Below are positions 25,704 to 33,156 of a DNA stretch of 40,328 nucleotides, one piece after another. The notes under the pieces were generated by a model. The model saw only the letters and a program-made list of their open reading frames with translations. It was not told the origin of the DNA and made no database searches. How positions within the stretch are numbered: position 1 is the first letter of the stretch; each line of letters opens with the position of its first letter. This DNA is from Mycolicibacterium novocastrense (GTDB lineage: Bacteria > Actinomycetota > Actinomycetes > Mycobacteriales > Mycobacteriaceae): assembly GCF_001570485.1 (NCBI RefSeq), contig NZ_BCTA01000080.1, forward strand, positions 1 to 40,328. The letters run 5' to 3'. A program made the translations under genes and the position numbers.

Positions 25704-26423
25704 TCAGATTCTGGCACTCGAATCTTCGGTGAGGTTCCACCGCTCAGCGACGACGCGCGGGATCGGCAGACCGGAAATGGCCGCGTCCAAGAGGGTGTGG
25801 ACCGGCAAGCCGGTTGCCAGACGCTGTTTCCAGCGGCCGGTCGTCGGCCCGGTAGATGAGACCGACGTGAGGCAGTCCAGGTATGCAGTGGCCAGCGACA
25901 CCCGGCAATCGTGGAGCCACCCTCCGTGACCCCGTTGCTCCTCGAGGAAGGTCATGGCGATTTCGTAGTCGAGATCGCGCCGTGCCGGATCGGGATGCTG
26001 GGGTGGGACCTGGGCGAGCTTTTCGACGAGTGCCCGGACTGTGCGGCCGTGGGGCCCGTACTCGAATCCTGGGGCCATGCGTTGCACCACTTCGATGCGG
26101 CGAGCTCGAAGTTGGCGGGTGGTGAAACCCGGCACCGATGTAGGTTCGTAGCGCAACGGTCGGGTGGGCTTGACCTGCCACACCTCCCAGGGCTTGCAGC
26201 GGTGTGCATAAGTGCCTCCGGCGTACGCGAGGTACGCCGGCTCGTCGAAGAGCCGAAACCCGTTCCAGTGGCGAGACATCAAGCGCCGGCCCGGTCGCAG
26301 GGTGCTGAACTCCTGAACGTTGACGACGTCGCGATCGCGGTAGGTCACGACGTACCAAGGGCGGCTGTCGATGTCAGCGCGTGCCTGTGCATCCAGGGCG
26401 GAGGAGATCACCATGGTGGGCAT
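25704..26423 (-). CDS. Unknown protein, 239 residues
   Basis: GGAG lies six bases before the ATG. Visible segments are WYVVTYRDRDVVNVQEFSTL, GRRLMSRHWNGFRLFDEPAY and KPWEVWQVKP near the N-terminus, then a helical half ending in TLLDAAISGLPIPRVVAERW. There is no signal peptide or membrane segment, so it is probably cytoplasmic. No family was recognised. It lies 99 bases downstream of the RelE-like toxin on the same strand and could be a cargo gene of the same transcript. Confidence 0.6.
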   Translation of the reverse strand: MPTMVISSALDAQARADIDSRPWYVVTYRDRDVVNVQEFSTLRPGRRLMSRHWNGFRLFDEPAYLAYAGGTYAHRCKPWEVWQVKPTRPLRYEPTSVPGFTTRQLRARRIEVVQRMAPGFEYGPHGRTVRALVEKLAQVPPQHPDPARRDLDYEIAMTFLEEQRGHGGWLHDCRVSLATAYLDCLTSVSSTGPTTGRWKQRLATGLPVHTLLDAAISGLPIPRVVAERWNLTEDSSARI

Positions 26424-26522
26424 TCTGCTCCTTCGGGATGACAGCTTGCACGCGGATGTGTCGTCACAGTGACGTATTTAGTGCGTGGGCAGGGGGTGGT
26501 GGAGGGGAAGGCCCACCTCGGT

Positions 26523-26834
26523 CTAGGGGGACTTGAAGACATCGTGGTCTCCGACGCGGCGCCACCGACAGCGCAACTCGTCGTCGACAGTGACCAGTTC
26601 GAAAGTGGCCCGTCCGTCGGGACTGGCGAACGACCACGTCATCTCCAAGATGCCAGGCGCGCCTTGCACAGACTTCACACGCAGGGACCGCGGCCATGGA
26701 GTCGCCGGATCCGCGGCGTAGGCATCGCAAGCCGGAACGAATTTCGCCCTCACCACATCGCGGAAGGTTCTTCGGTGCTCGGCCTTGAGATGGCGATAGT
26801 CGGCATCGAACGCCGGTGTCGTCTCGAACTTCAC
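26523..26834 (-). CDS. RelE/ParE-superfamily toxin
   Basis: 103 residues from GTG 26834, overlapping the antitoxin stop (GTGA). It begins VKFETTPAFDADYRHL, and the C-terminal part GILEMTWSF, DGRATFE, CRWRRVGDHDVFK matches the strand pattern of RelE-superfamily toxins of the YafQ/HigB type, with an R..G.H.(I/V)F ending. Such toxins cleave mRNA at the ribosome and are held inactive by the partner antitoxin. Gene order (antitoxin first) and overlap are typical of type II toxin-antitoxin operons. Catalytic residues cannot be fixed from sequence alone. Confidence 0.72.
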   Translation of the reverse strand: MKFETTPAFDADYRHLKAEHRRTFRDVVRAKFVPACDAYAADPATPWPRSLRVKSVQGAPGILEMTWSFASPDGRATFELVTVDDELRCRWRRVGDHDVFKSP

Positions 26835-27154
26835 GACTCGGGCTCGACGTCGTCCGCCTGCGCGTCCAGCTCGTCGAGATGGTCCAGGAATGCCTCGCCG
26901 TCGTCGTGAACGGTGACCCGCCCGGCCGCCACGTGCTCGTCGACTTCCTTCTCCCGTCGCTGCCAACGGTCCTGCCAGAACCATCGTTGGTCAGCCGGAA
27001 TCGGTAGCGCAGGCCGCAGCTCCAGAACCCCGTCCTCGCGTTCAGTGATCTCAACCTGCGCACCGGACTCGTCGAGGTGCAGCCGCCGCCGCACCTCGGC
27101 AGGCAACGCGACGACACCACGGGCCTGGACGGCAACGAAGCCATGAAACGACAT
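26831..27154 (-). CDS. AbrB/MazE-type antitoxin
   Basis: 107 residues. The first 45 (FVAVQARGVVALPAEVRRRLHL, then VEITEREDGVLEL) form a swapped-hairpin AbrB/SpoVT-like DNA-binding domain. The acidic C-terminal helix (LDHLDELDAQADDVEPES) would bind and cover the toxin encoded by the overlapping next gene. A leaderless promoter with GCATTACGGC repeats precedes the ATG, fitting autoregulation by the complex. Confidence 0.75.
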   Translation of the reverse strand: MSFHGFVAVQARGVVALPAEVRRRLHLDESGAQVEITEREDGVLELRPALPIPADQRWFWQDRWQRREKEVDEHVAAGRVTVHDDGEAFLDHLDELDAQADDVEPES

Positions 27155-27160
27155 AGCCCC

Positions 27161-27199
27161 ATTTTCGCATATCGCCGTAATGCTGTAAAGCCGTAATGC
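27161..27199 (-). promoter_or_regulatory. Leaderless promoter and operator of the AbrB/RelE pair
   Basis: On the minus strand a -35 TTTACA (27189-27184), a 17-base spacer and a -10 GAAAAT (27166-27161) end six bases before ATG 27154, so transcription should begin at the start codon. A direct repeat, plus-strand GCCGTAATGC at 27174-27183 and 27190-27199, flanks the -35 on both sides with 16-base spacing, an obvious site for antitoxin binding. Confidence 0.6.
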
Positions 27200-27230
27200 G
27201 CCCTAGCGGCATTGCCGATAAGCTACCTTA

Positions 27231-27318
27231 TGTCAAGTATCACTTGGCTATCCGGCGCTTATTGCTTGTCACTAGTGCGTATTGCTACTTGACACAATCG
27301 GTAGTGTCGCACGATAAT
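27231..27318 (+). promoter_or_regulatory. Leaderless promoter and operator of the 27325 regulator
   Basis: TTGACA (27289-27294), an 18-base spacer and GATAAT (27313-27318) form a near-consensus promoter ending six bases before ATG 27325. TGTCAAGTA (27231-27239) and TACTTGACA (27286-27294) are perfect inverted copies, the second covering the -35. The first also forms part of the dyad CAAGT-ATC-ACTTG (27233-27245). These look like operator sites for the HTH protein encoded just downstream. Confidence 0.65.
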
Positions 27319-27324
27319 CGGCGC

Positions 27325-28506
27325 ATGGCAATCGCCCGCCTGGTCGCCCTGATAGACCACTACAAGGCCGCACACGGGGTCAGCGACGCCGAACTGGCCC
27401 GCCGGATTGGCATCTCGCGCGAGAACTTGCGCCTCTGGCGGACCAACGGGCTGCGGGCGCTGCCCGACCGGGACAATCTGCGTGGCGTGGCCCGCACCAT
27501 CGGCCAGCCCTACCGCCGGGTGCTCTCGGCGGCATTGCTCGATGCCGGCTATCTCACCGACACCGACGCCGCGCAACCCCGGCCCTATATCGAGGTCCTC
27601 CACGACGCCATCGACGCGCTGACAGAAGCAACGAAACTCACGAACCAGCCTCTGCGGCAAAGCGCTTCGGGCGGATGGGAAGCCGACCCCGACCCGCGAG
27701 CGGCGCTGCACATCGACTGGGCCGAGTTCGTCACCCACGCACTGGCCGGTGCAGCCGCCAACGTCGGCAGCACAACACAAATCCTCAGCGGACGCCCTGG
27801 CTCCTGGGAAGCCGCCCGCGTACGCGAAACACTGGCCTCCACCGTCGGACCCGACGACGAACACCTGCTGCGGCACCGCACCCAACCGATCACCGTGGAC
27901 CTGTCCGTCGACAACATTCTGCGCGACCTCGACGCCGACCCCTACCTCGACGCCTTCGACGAGATCGACCAACGCGAGCTCGATATCCCCGAACCCGACG
28001 ATATCCCCGACGAGCCGCCACCACCGGGCATGGAATGGCTGCACGACCGCGACGAACACGGTCTGGCCGCGTGGATCAACGATCCGGACAAAGTCGCCGC
28101 CTACCAACGGTGGCACGCCGAGCAGCCACCGTACGAGCCCACCCCTGGTGAGCAAGCCCAGCAGCAGGCTCTGGATTCCCTTGCGGCACTAAGGGACACG
28201 CTGGAAGAACTGCGCCGCGAGGAACTGCATGCCTACGCCGACTCACTCACCGCCGCCATCACCGACCGGCTGCGCACCCTGAACCTGCACGTACCGATCC
28301 GGGTCACCGTTATAGCTGCCCCCAATGGCGCAAAGCATCAATACGGCACCACTCCCCTGCCAGGTGAAAGCTCCAGCCGGATCGACGAAGCGATCGCCGC
28401 AGCGATCGCCGAAACACCGGGACCGGCAGTGCTGCAGGGCACACCGCTGCAGCGGGCCGAAGCCGCGCTCCAACGTGCACAGGACGGAGAACGCGCAGAT
28501 GACTGA
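27325..28506 (+). CDS. XRE-type regulator with large C-terminal region
   Basis: 393 residues from ATG 27325, fixed by the promoter; in-frame codons upstream lie in the promoter. Residues about 5-55 form a helix-turn-helix (SDAELARRIGISRENLRLWR). The rest contains a helical region (about 85-165), an acidic Pro-rich stretch, a W..EQPP segment, a helical region (about 275-315) and a strand-rich C-terminus (VPIRVTVIAAPNG). It probably represses its own promoter. It overlaps the next gene by eight bases. The function of the C-terminal part is unknown. Confidence 0.65.
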   Translation: MAIARLVALIDHYKAAHGVSDAELARRIGISRENLRLWRTNGLRALPDRDNLRGVARTIGQPYRRVLSAALLDAGYLTDTDAAQPRPYIEVLHDAIDALTEATKLTNQPLRQSASGGWEADPDPRAALHIDWAEFVTHALAGAAANVGSTTQILSGRPGSWEAARVRETLASTVGPDDEHLLRHRTQPITVDLSVDNILRDLDADPYLDAFDEIDQRELDIPEPDDIPDEPPPPGMEWLHDRDEHGLAAWINDPDKVAAYQRWHAEQPPYEPTPGEQAQQQALDSLAALRDTLEELRREELHAYADSLTAAITDRLRTLNLHVPIRVTVIAAPNGAKHQYGTTPLPGESSSRIDEAIAAAIAETPGPAVLQGTPLQRAEAALQRAQDGERADD

Positions 28507-29098
28507 CAAGTGCAGCGGCCTCAACCCGGCACCAGACTGGCTGCACCAGTGCGCGATGGGATTGGTAGCACGAGTAGGTGAGCGAGGCATGACACTGACC
28601 GTCGAAGCGGCCGAGACCGTTCTTGCCGAACGGCATACCACCGCCGCCGCGCAACTCGGAGTGACCGAACGAACCGCTCGACCGTACCTTGACGACGCCG
28701 CGCTTGACGCCTTGGCTGATCGCCTGGTGGCCACGTTCGCCGACGAGGAACCCGGCAGCGATCTGTTCGCGCTGCCACGCAGCGCCCATATCAGCGTGGC
28801 CAGCTTCGGCCTTCTCGTGGCTGGCCTCGCTGAAGCCCTGCTCTTCTTCGAAAGCTCCCCGGCGATCGACGACGCCGACCGCCACGCGCGGCGATATGAG
28901 ACTGCACAGCTGCTGTCGTTGGCTGGTCTGATCCAGTCCGATCACAGCGGCGGCCCGATCGCCGCTCCCCCAGCGCTGTTCTCACGGATCGCACGCACGC
29001 TGACAACGGTGGCCGACCTCACCGACAACACCCGCTTAGCGAAAGCGCTACGACGCGACGCGATGCGGGCGCGGTCGGCAGCGAGCGCACAAACCTGA
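28499..29098 (+). CDS. Unknown protein with N-terminal HTH-like segment
   Basis: 199 residues from ATG 28499, overlapping the preceding gene. The region AAETVLAERHTTAAAQLGVTERTARPYL reads like a helix-turn-helix. The rest is helical with LLVAGLAEALLFFESSPAIDD and a C-terminal basic helix. No named family is evident. Overlap with the XRE regulator suggests the two work together, for example as regulator and cofactor. Confidence 0.55.
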   Translation: MTDKCSGLNPAPDWLHQCAMGLVARVGERGMTLTVEAAETVLAERHTTAAAQLGVTERTARPYLDDAALDALADRLVATFADEEPGSDLFALPRSAHISVASFGLLVAGLAEALLFFESSPAIDDADRHARRYETAQLLSLAGLIQSDHSGGPIAAPPALFSRIARTLTTVADLTDNTRLAKALRRDAMRARSAASAQT

Positions 29099-29159
29099 AC
29101 AACGTCTCGACAGACGCTATCAATCCGCCTCCCCAACGAACACCACCGCAAGGATCGCC

Positions 29160-29417
29160 ATGAGCACTGAACTACCCACCCGCACAGACCTTTTCGTCAA
29201 CGCACTGGCGGCCCTCGACTCTGCCCGCTCGGCGCTCAGTGATGCGCGCGACTGGCTACGTTCAGACTGGGAACCCGTTGACACCGCACTGCCGCACGAA
29301 GCCGCCCGGGCACGCGCGGAGATGCTCGCCGCGATCGGTGAGGCGAAGGACGTCATCGACGCCATGAAACGCGATGCGTACCAGGCGATCGAGTCGCTCG
29401 CCGCTGGCCACCACTAA
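29160..29417 (+). CDS. Small helical protein, unknown
   Basis: 85 residues, almost wholly helical, rich in Ala, Asp and Arg. CAAGGATCGCC precedes the ATG and offers a moderate ribosome site. No signal peptide or family was recognised. It follows the 28499 gene in the same direction after a 61-base gap. Confidence 0.5.
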   Translation: MSTELPTRTDLFVNALAALDSARSALSDARDWLRSDWEPVDTALPHEAARARAEMLAAIGEAKDVIDAMKRDAYQAIESLAAGHH

Positions 29418-29508
29418 TCGCGGCTCGCACGGCGAGCACGCGACACCACTCTGGCACACCCGACACCATCGAGAAGGCGAGCGCGCCCCGCCGGCCCTTT
29501 GTGCCGAT

Positions 29509-29943
29509 TCAGTCGCCGCGAGGCAGACTGCCAAGGCAAGCCGCGACAACGTCGGCCACCCGTTCAAGCGCCGCCGCAATCGCCCAGAGCGCTTCGACCT
29601 GTGTTCCCGTCTCCGGTAACCCGCCATGGCCGCGTCGATGAGGTGGGGCGGCAGTGGTCCTAGTCGGAGGTCGCGGCGTCGGGCGGTCAGGTGCTGAGTG
29701 GCGGCCCGGCGGGGAAGGTTCGACAGCCTCGAGGCGCGCGCGGCCTGCATCGGGCCAACGAATCCACTGCTGCTGCCCTGCCTCGTCCAAGGAATTCGCT
29801 GGTGCGCCGTGATCGCCGTGGTGATCGTGATCGAGCACGCAGCCGCGGACCCATGGCACATTTCGCCCGTTTATCGCCGTCAGCGACGCCCAAAGTTCGT
29901 CGTCAAGAAGCACGCTGCCATAGCAACCACCGCCGCCGGTCAT
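29509..29943 (-). CDS. Unknown protein, reading frame probably disturbed in the middle
   Basis: 144 residues as an open frame. The N-terminal part (LLDDELWASLTAINGRNVPW, then CVLDHDHHGDHGAP) and the C-terminal part (TQVEALWAIAAALERVADVV) look like real protein, with a Cys/His cluster that may bind metal. The middle (about 80-108) has poor composition, while another minus-strand frame over the same bases reads HLTARRRDLRLGPLPPHLID, which looks more natural. A pair of compensating indels would restore one protein. It may be a decayed gene or contain sequence errors. Confidence 0.5.
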   Translation of the reverse strand: MTGGGGCYGSVLLDDELWASLTAINGRNVPWVRGCVLDHDHHGDHGAPANSLDEAGQQQWIRWPDAGRARLEAVEPSPPGRHSAPDRPTPRPPTRTTAAPPHRRGHGGLPETGTQVEALWAIAAALERVADVVAACLGSLPRGD

Positions 29944-30042
29944 TTCGTCGCCCCGCAGCGACCGCCGACAAACCGGACCGACGGTGTCGATTGTGTTGCA
30001 GGGCAGGTATTCTCCCGCAGCATCCGTTTGAACTGTCCGGTA

Positions 30043-30264
30043 TCAGGATTCCAGCGAAGGTGCGTCGTGCCGGACTCCTTCTAGCCAGTTCTGAATCGTG
30101 CGCGTCGACTTCCTCAACTCCGTGGCGATCGCGCGAATCGAGGCACCTGCCAGCCAGGCGGCCCGGACGGCGGCCTTCAACTCAGCGGCAGCGTCGTCGG
30201 CGCCGCGAGCTGCCTCATGCAGTCGCTCACGCTCGGCCGACGGGATATCTCCACGGGCAGTCAC
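30043..30264 (-). CDS. Small helix-turn-helix protein
   Basis: 73 residues from GTG 30264, fixed by a -10 element six bases upstream; the frame extends further but into the operator. An N-terminal charged helix precedes AAWLAGASIRAIATELRKST and RTIQNWL, a homeodomain/Mor-like HTH. It probably binds the ACTGTAGCA repeats in its own promoter. It is divergent from the gene at 30396, which it may also control. Confidence 0.65.
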   Translation of the reverse strand: MTARGDIPSAERERLHEAARGADDAAAELKAAVRAAWLAGASIRAIATELRKSTRTIQNWLEGVRHDAPSLES

Positions 30265-30270
30265 AGCGAG

Positions 30271-30316
30271 ACTGTAGCAGAACGGACTACACAACTGTAG
30301 CACCTACTGCTACAGT
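30271..30316. promoter_or_regulatory. Shared operator and divergent promoter with three ACTGTAGCA sites
   Basis: ACTGTAGCA occurs at 30271-30279 and 30294-30302 (23 bases apart) and inverted as TGCTACAGT at 30308-30316; the last two form a perfect dyad with a five-base centre. Read on the minus strand, the first copy contains the -10 TACAGT that ends six bases before GTG 30264, giving a leaderless transcript. On the plus strand the inverted copy also contains TACAGT and could serve the 30396 gene. Confidence 0.65.
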
Positions 30317-30395
30317 TGGAATCGAGCACGGCTTGTCACACCGGAGAGGCAGAATCGGCCAATGACCGCACGCACCGCCGTTCCGAGGCCAGCTG

Positions 30396-30932
30396 TTGGG
30401 TAGGCCGTCCGCGCGGACCGTCGCGTTGCGCGATCAAATACTTGCCGCGCTGCGCACTGAGTGGCCGCTGCCGGCGTCGACACGTCACGTCTGCGAGCTG
30501 CTGGGCGCACATCGATACGACGAGACCGGCTATCGAGTTTATCCGCAACTGTGCGCCCTTGATCGGCTGGGCATCGTGGAGCAGATCCACCGCGGCTCCG
30601 ACTGCCGCGACGTCTTCTGGCGATTTCTCGGCGATCCCACGGAAGCGGATTTGAACGCGGCCGTAGACGCCACTGACTCGCCTCTGCCTGCGGCTCCTAC
30701 GGACTGCACCGCCGATCTTGACGCTGACACCGACACGATTTTGTCGACGTTGGACAGCTACATCAAAGCACTCGACGACGCCGAAAAACGCTTCGTAACC
30801 GCCGCAGCTTCTGGCGATCAAGACAATGAGACGGATGCGGCCGACGACCTGGCCGCCTTGGTACGGGAGTTCGTTGATTGTTGCAACAATTGGCCCCCAC
30901 CGGCGAGCACTAACAATGATCGTCCGGAATAG
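30396..30932 (+). CDS. Winged-helix-like protein, unknown
   Basis: 178 residues from TTG 30396, with GAGG about seven bases upstream; the exact start is uncertain. Residues about 10-75 (ALRDQILAALRTEWPLPAST, then HRYDETGYRVYPQLCALDRL) fit a winged helix with a marker RGSDCRDVFWRF. The C-terminal half is an acidic helix. It is a possible transcription regulator or antitoxin, divergent from the small HTH gene across a shared operator. Confidence 0.55.
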   Translation: MGRPSARTVALRDQILAALRTEWPLPASTRHVCELLGAHRYDETGYRVYPQLCALDRLGIVEQIHRGSDCRDVFWRFLGDPTEADLNAAVDATDSPLPAAPTDCTADLDADTDTILSTLDSYIKALDDAEKRFVTAAASGDQDNETDAADDLAALVREFVDCCNNWPPPASTNNDRPE

Positions 30933-30956
30933 GTATAGCGAAAGGGAGCTTGGGTG

Positions 30957-31361
30957 ATGACTACGCCTGGCGTTGACCATCTGCTTGTTCCTGGGACGTG
31001 GCTTGCCGACGTGCCACGGGAGCTGACGCTTGAAGTGGTCGACCGAATCAACCTGTTGATCGGCGGGATGAACACAGTCCGCAACCGCATGCTGCTGGGA
31101 GTTGACAGCGACGGCAACGAGCCATCCCCTGGCCGCCCTCGCTCAGATGCCACCGCTGAGACAACGAGACGGGCTCTGGAAGACCTGATCCTGTTGCGCG
31201 ACATTACCTCTACCACGATCCACGCCGTTGCCGCGGCCGCTATCGAAGGTGGCGTTGAGCGCAACGACGTGGAGACCTGGGCGAGCTACGAAGCCGACGA
31301 CCAGGCCCTGATCGAGGGCATAGACATGCTGCTCGCTGGTAGCGCGGAGCGTCCGGAATAG
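30957..31361 (+). CDS. Small helical protein, unknown
   Basis: 134 residues from ATG 30957; GTG 30954 is also possible. AGGGAG precedes it. The protein is all helical with DVPRELTLEVVDRINLLIGG and a C-terminal acidic helix. No family was recognised. It follows the 30396 gene by 24 bases, so it is probably cotranscribed. Confidence 0.55.
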   Translation: MTTPGVDHLLVPGTWLADVPRELTLEVVDRINLLIGGMNTVRNRMLLGVDSDGNEPSPGRPRSDATAETTRRALEDLILLRDITSTTIHAVAAAAIEGGVERNDVETWASYEADDQALIEGIDMLLAGSAERPE

Positions 31362-31394
31362 CGCTGAGTCGACGTAGCGGGCCCCGCGCTCAGC
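31362..31394. terminator. Composite hairpin between convergent genes
   Basis: GCTGAG (31363-31368) pairs with CTCAGC (31388-31393), enclosing a second GC-rich stem (GCGGG with CCCGC). It lies in the 28-base gap between the stops of a plus-strand and a minus-strand gene, so it may terminate both. There is no T-run. Confidence 0.4.
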
Positions 31395-32274
31395 TGGGCG
31401 GCGGCGCGATCACCGTGGTCGTCGGTGCCGCGGTGGCGGGGGTGCCTTGGCTGCCTGCAGGTGCGGTCTCAGGCTGTGGGGTCCCCGCGGCGGCCGCCGC
31501 GTCTGGGGCGGGGCTGACGGGGGCAGCACTGGGTTCGACGGGGGTGCCCTGACTGCCCTCGGCGACCGGGGTGCCCTGACTGCCGCCTGTCGCTGCCGGT
31601 GTCGCCTCGACGGGGGTTCCTTGGCTGCCGGTGGGTAGCGCGTCTGTCGGCACGGTTTCGCCGGCCTCGGCTCCGGCGCCTTCGGCGTCCAGCGGCGGTA
31701 TTTCGGCGACGTCCGCACCGTCGACCCCCGCGGTGGCCGACGGGGTGGACTGTGTGCCCACTGGGGGGCTCCACTGGCCGCCGCCGGTGGCCGGCGGCGG
31801 CGGGGCGACCCACGCCGCTCGGTCGGTGCCCATCGAGTTGTACACCACAGTCTCGGGCGCGGTGCCGGTGACGTCAAAGTACAGCTTGCCTGTCGTGTGC
31901 TGTCTCTCAGCGAGCGTGGCGGGGTTGACGCCCAGCGGTGTGGCCGCTCCGAACAACACCCGGTAGGTCGCGCCGTCGGCGGCTCGTGCATTGAAATTGG
32001 ACACCACCGGTGTCACCGTTCCAGCGACGGCCACGCCGGTGGCCGTGGCCTCCCACAGCGTGCCGTGCACCGGGTAGTCGATGACATCAGCACTGCGCCT
32101 GAGATCGCTGACGACCCACGCCTGCACGACACCGTTGTCCACCAGCTCGGCGTCATCACCGAACGTAGTGGTCTCCACATCCGCTGCCGCCGTGGGTGTG
32201 CCGAGCAGGCCCACGGTCAACGCCGCCGACGTGCAGGCCAACATTGAGGTCACGGATGCAGTCTTCACGCTCAT
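31390..32274 (-). CDS. MPT63-like secreted protein with Pro/Gly-rich repeat tail
   Basis: 294 residues from ATG 32274; GTG 32268 is an alternative with better spacing to AGGAG. A signal peptide (MLACTSAALTVGLLGTPTAA) should be cleaved near residue 31. Residues about 35-155 match MPT63 (Rv1926c), an immunoglobulin-like secreted mycobacterial antigen, with VVSDLRRSADVI, LWEATAT, SNFNARAADGATYRVL and TGKLYFDVTG. The C-terminal 130 residues are low complexity with four GSQGTP repeats, absent from MPT63 itself. It acts outside the cell; function is unknown. Confidence 0.8.
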   Translation of the reverse strand: MSVKTASVTSMLACTSAALTVGLLGTPTAAADVETTTFGDDAELVDNGVVQAWVVSDLRRSADVIDYPVHGTLWEATATGVAVAGTVTPVVSNFNARAADGATYRVLFGAATPLGVNPATLAERQHTTGKLYFDVTGTAPETVVYNSMGTDRAAWVAPPPPATGGGQWSPPVGTQSTPSATAGVDGADVAEIPPLDAEGAGAEAGETVPTDALPTGSQGTPVEATPAATGGSQGTPVAEGSQGTPVEPSAAPVSPAPDAAAAAGTPQPETAPAGSQGTPATAAPTTTVIAPPPS

Positions 32275-32467
32275 CACTCCTGTGGTCGTCCGAGATCGGT
32301 TATCCCCCCGGCCCGCGGGGACGTCACGGGTTGAAACTAGCAGCCTGTCGCGGGCCACCCGAGGGGCTGATCGCGCGATTCGCCAACTCTGATACGGCCC
32401 AGCGTCGCGCACACGGACCAGGTGTCGACGCACACTTACTTATACGCTGGCCTCTACGCCTGAATTC

Positions 32468-32484
32468 GGTGTATACTATGCACC
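32468..32484 (+). promoter_or_regulatory. -10 element inside a palindrome, before the antitoxin gene
   Basis: A 17-base near-palindrome (GGTGTATACTATGCACC, mismatched at the centre and one pair) contains the -10 TATACT (32472-32477) and ends directly at ATG 32485. Transcription is probably leaderless or nearly so. This is a natural autoregulatory operator. Confidence 0.5.
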
Positions 32485-32781
32485 ATGGGTAAGCGTGTGA
32501 GCCTGATCCTTGGCGACTCCGACGAGGCGGCGATCGCCCCCTACCTCAATCAGGGCTCGCCGGCCTTCGAGGTCTTGCGGCACTGGGCCAGCCAGCACGA
32601 CGTCGCAGACGACATCAAGTCCGAGGCCGCGGCGTTGCGAGCACTGCTTCAGGCGGGGGCCGAAGCGCTGCAGGAGCACGTCCTCGACCTGGGCTACGCC
32701 CAGCTGGCCACAGAGTTCAACAGCGAATCGGCCAATGCTGAACGACGCACTGCACGCAACCGCCACGAGCGCCAGACCTAG
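32485..32781 (+). CDS. Antitoxin of a MazF-like pair
   Basis: 98 residues. The N-terminus VSLILGDSDEAAIAPYL and a following helix resemble ribbon-helix-helix antitoxins. The C-terminal half is a charged helix (LATEFNSESANAERRTARNR) suited to binding the toxin. It precedes the toxin gene by eight bases and starts within a palindromic promoter. Assignment as antitoxin rests mainly on position. Confidence 0.65.
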   Translation: MGKRVSLILGDSDEAAIAPYLNQGSPAFEVLRHWASQHDVADDIKSEAAALRALLQAGAEALQEHVLDLGYAQLATEFNSESANAERRTARNRHERQT

Positions 32782-32789
32782 GGGCGTAA

Positions 32790-33101
32790 ATGACACGTGC
32801 GCTGCGCAGCCAGGCGTACCGAGTGGACCTCGGACATGGCTCCAAGCCGTGGGTCATCCTCAGTAACAACTCGAGGAACAGAAACCTCGATACCGTTCTG
32901 GCAGCACGTATTACGACAACCAGTAAGCACGCCCACGTTCCCACGGTCGTGCCGTTGACCGCGGCCGACCCGTTGGTGGGCTACGTCCTCGTCGATGACA
33001 TCGTGCAGCTCTACCACGATGAACTCACCGAAGCGCTAGGGACCTTGTCCCTGCCCACCATGTCCGAAATCAGCAAGGCGCTTCGGATCGCGCTTCCCTG
33101 A
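32790..33101 (+). CDS. MazF/PemK-type toxin
   Basis: 103 residues. The pattern YRVDLGHGSKPWVILSNNSR, then VLAARITT, TVVPLTAADPLVGYVLVDDI and a C-terminal helix with MSEISKALRIAL matches MazF-family mRNA interferases, which fold as an SH3-like barrel and cut RNA at specific sequences. The usual first strand with Gly-Lys-Arg-Pro-x-V is replaced by SKPWVIL. It should be inhibited by the protein encoded just upstream. Confidence 0.72.
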   Translation: MTRALRSQAYRVDLGHGSKPWVILSNNSRNRNLDTVLAARITTTSKHAHVPTVVPLTAADPLVGYVLVDDIVQLYHDELTEALGTLSLPTMSEISKALRIALP

Positions 33102-33156
33102 CGGCGCGATAGCCAAACATATTGCAAGGCAACAACTACGGAGGCTCTAACCGACT

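Noticed and set aside
27196..27324. N-terminal extension of the 27325 regulator
   Set aside because: These codons lie over the operator and promoter, which point to transcription starting at ATG 27325.
32275..32433. N-terminal extension of the MPT63-like protein
   Set aside because: It would place about 53 charged residues before a clear signal peptide.
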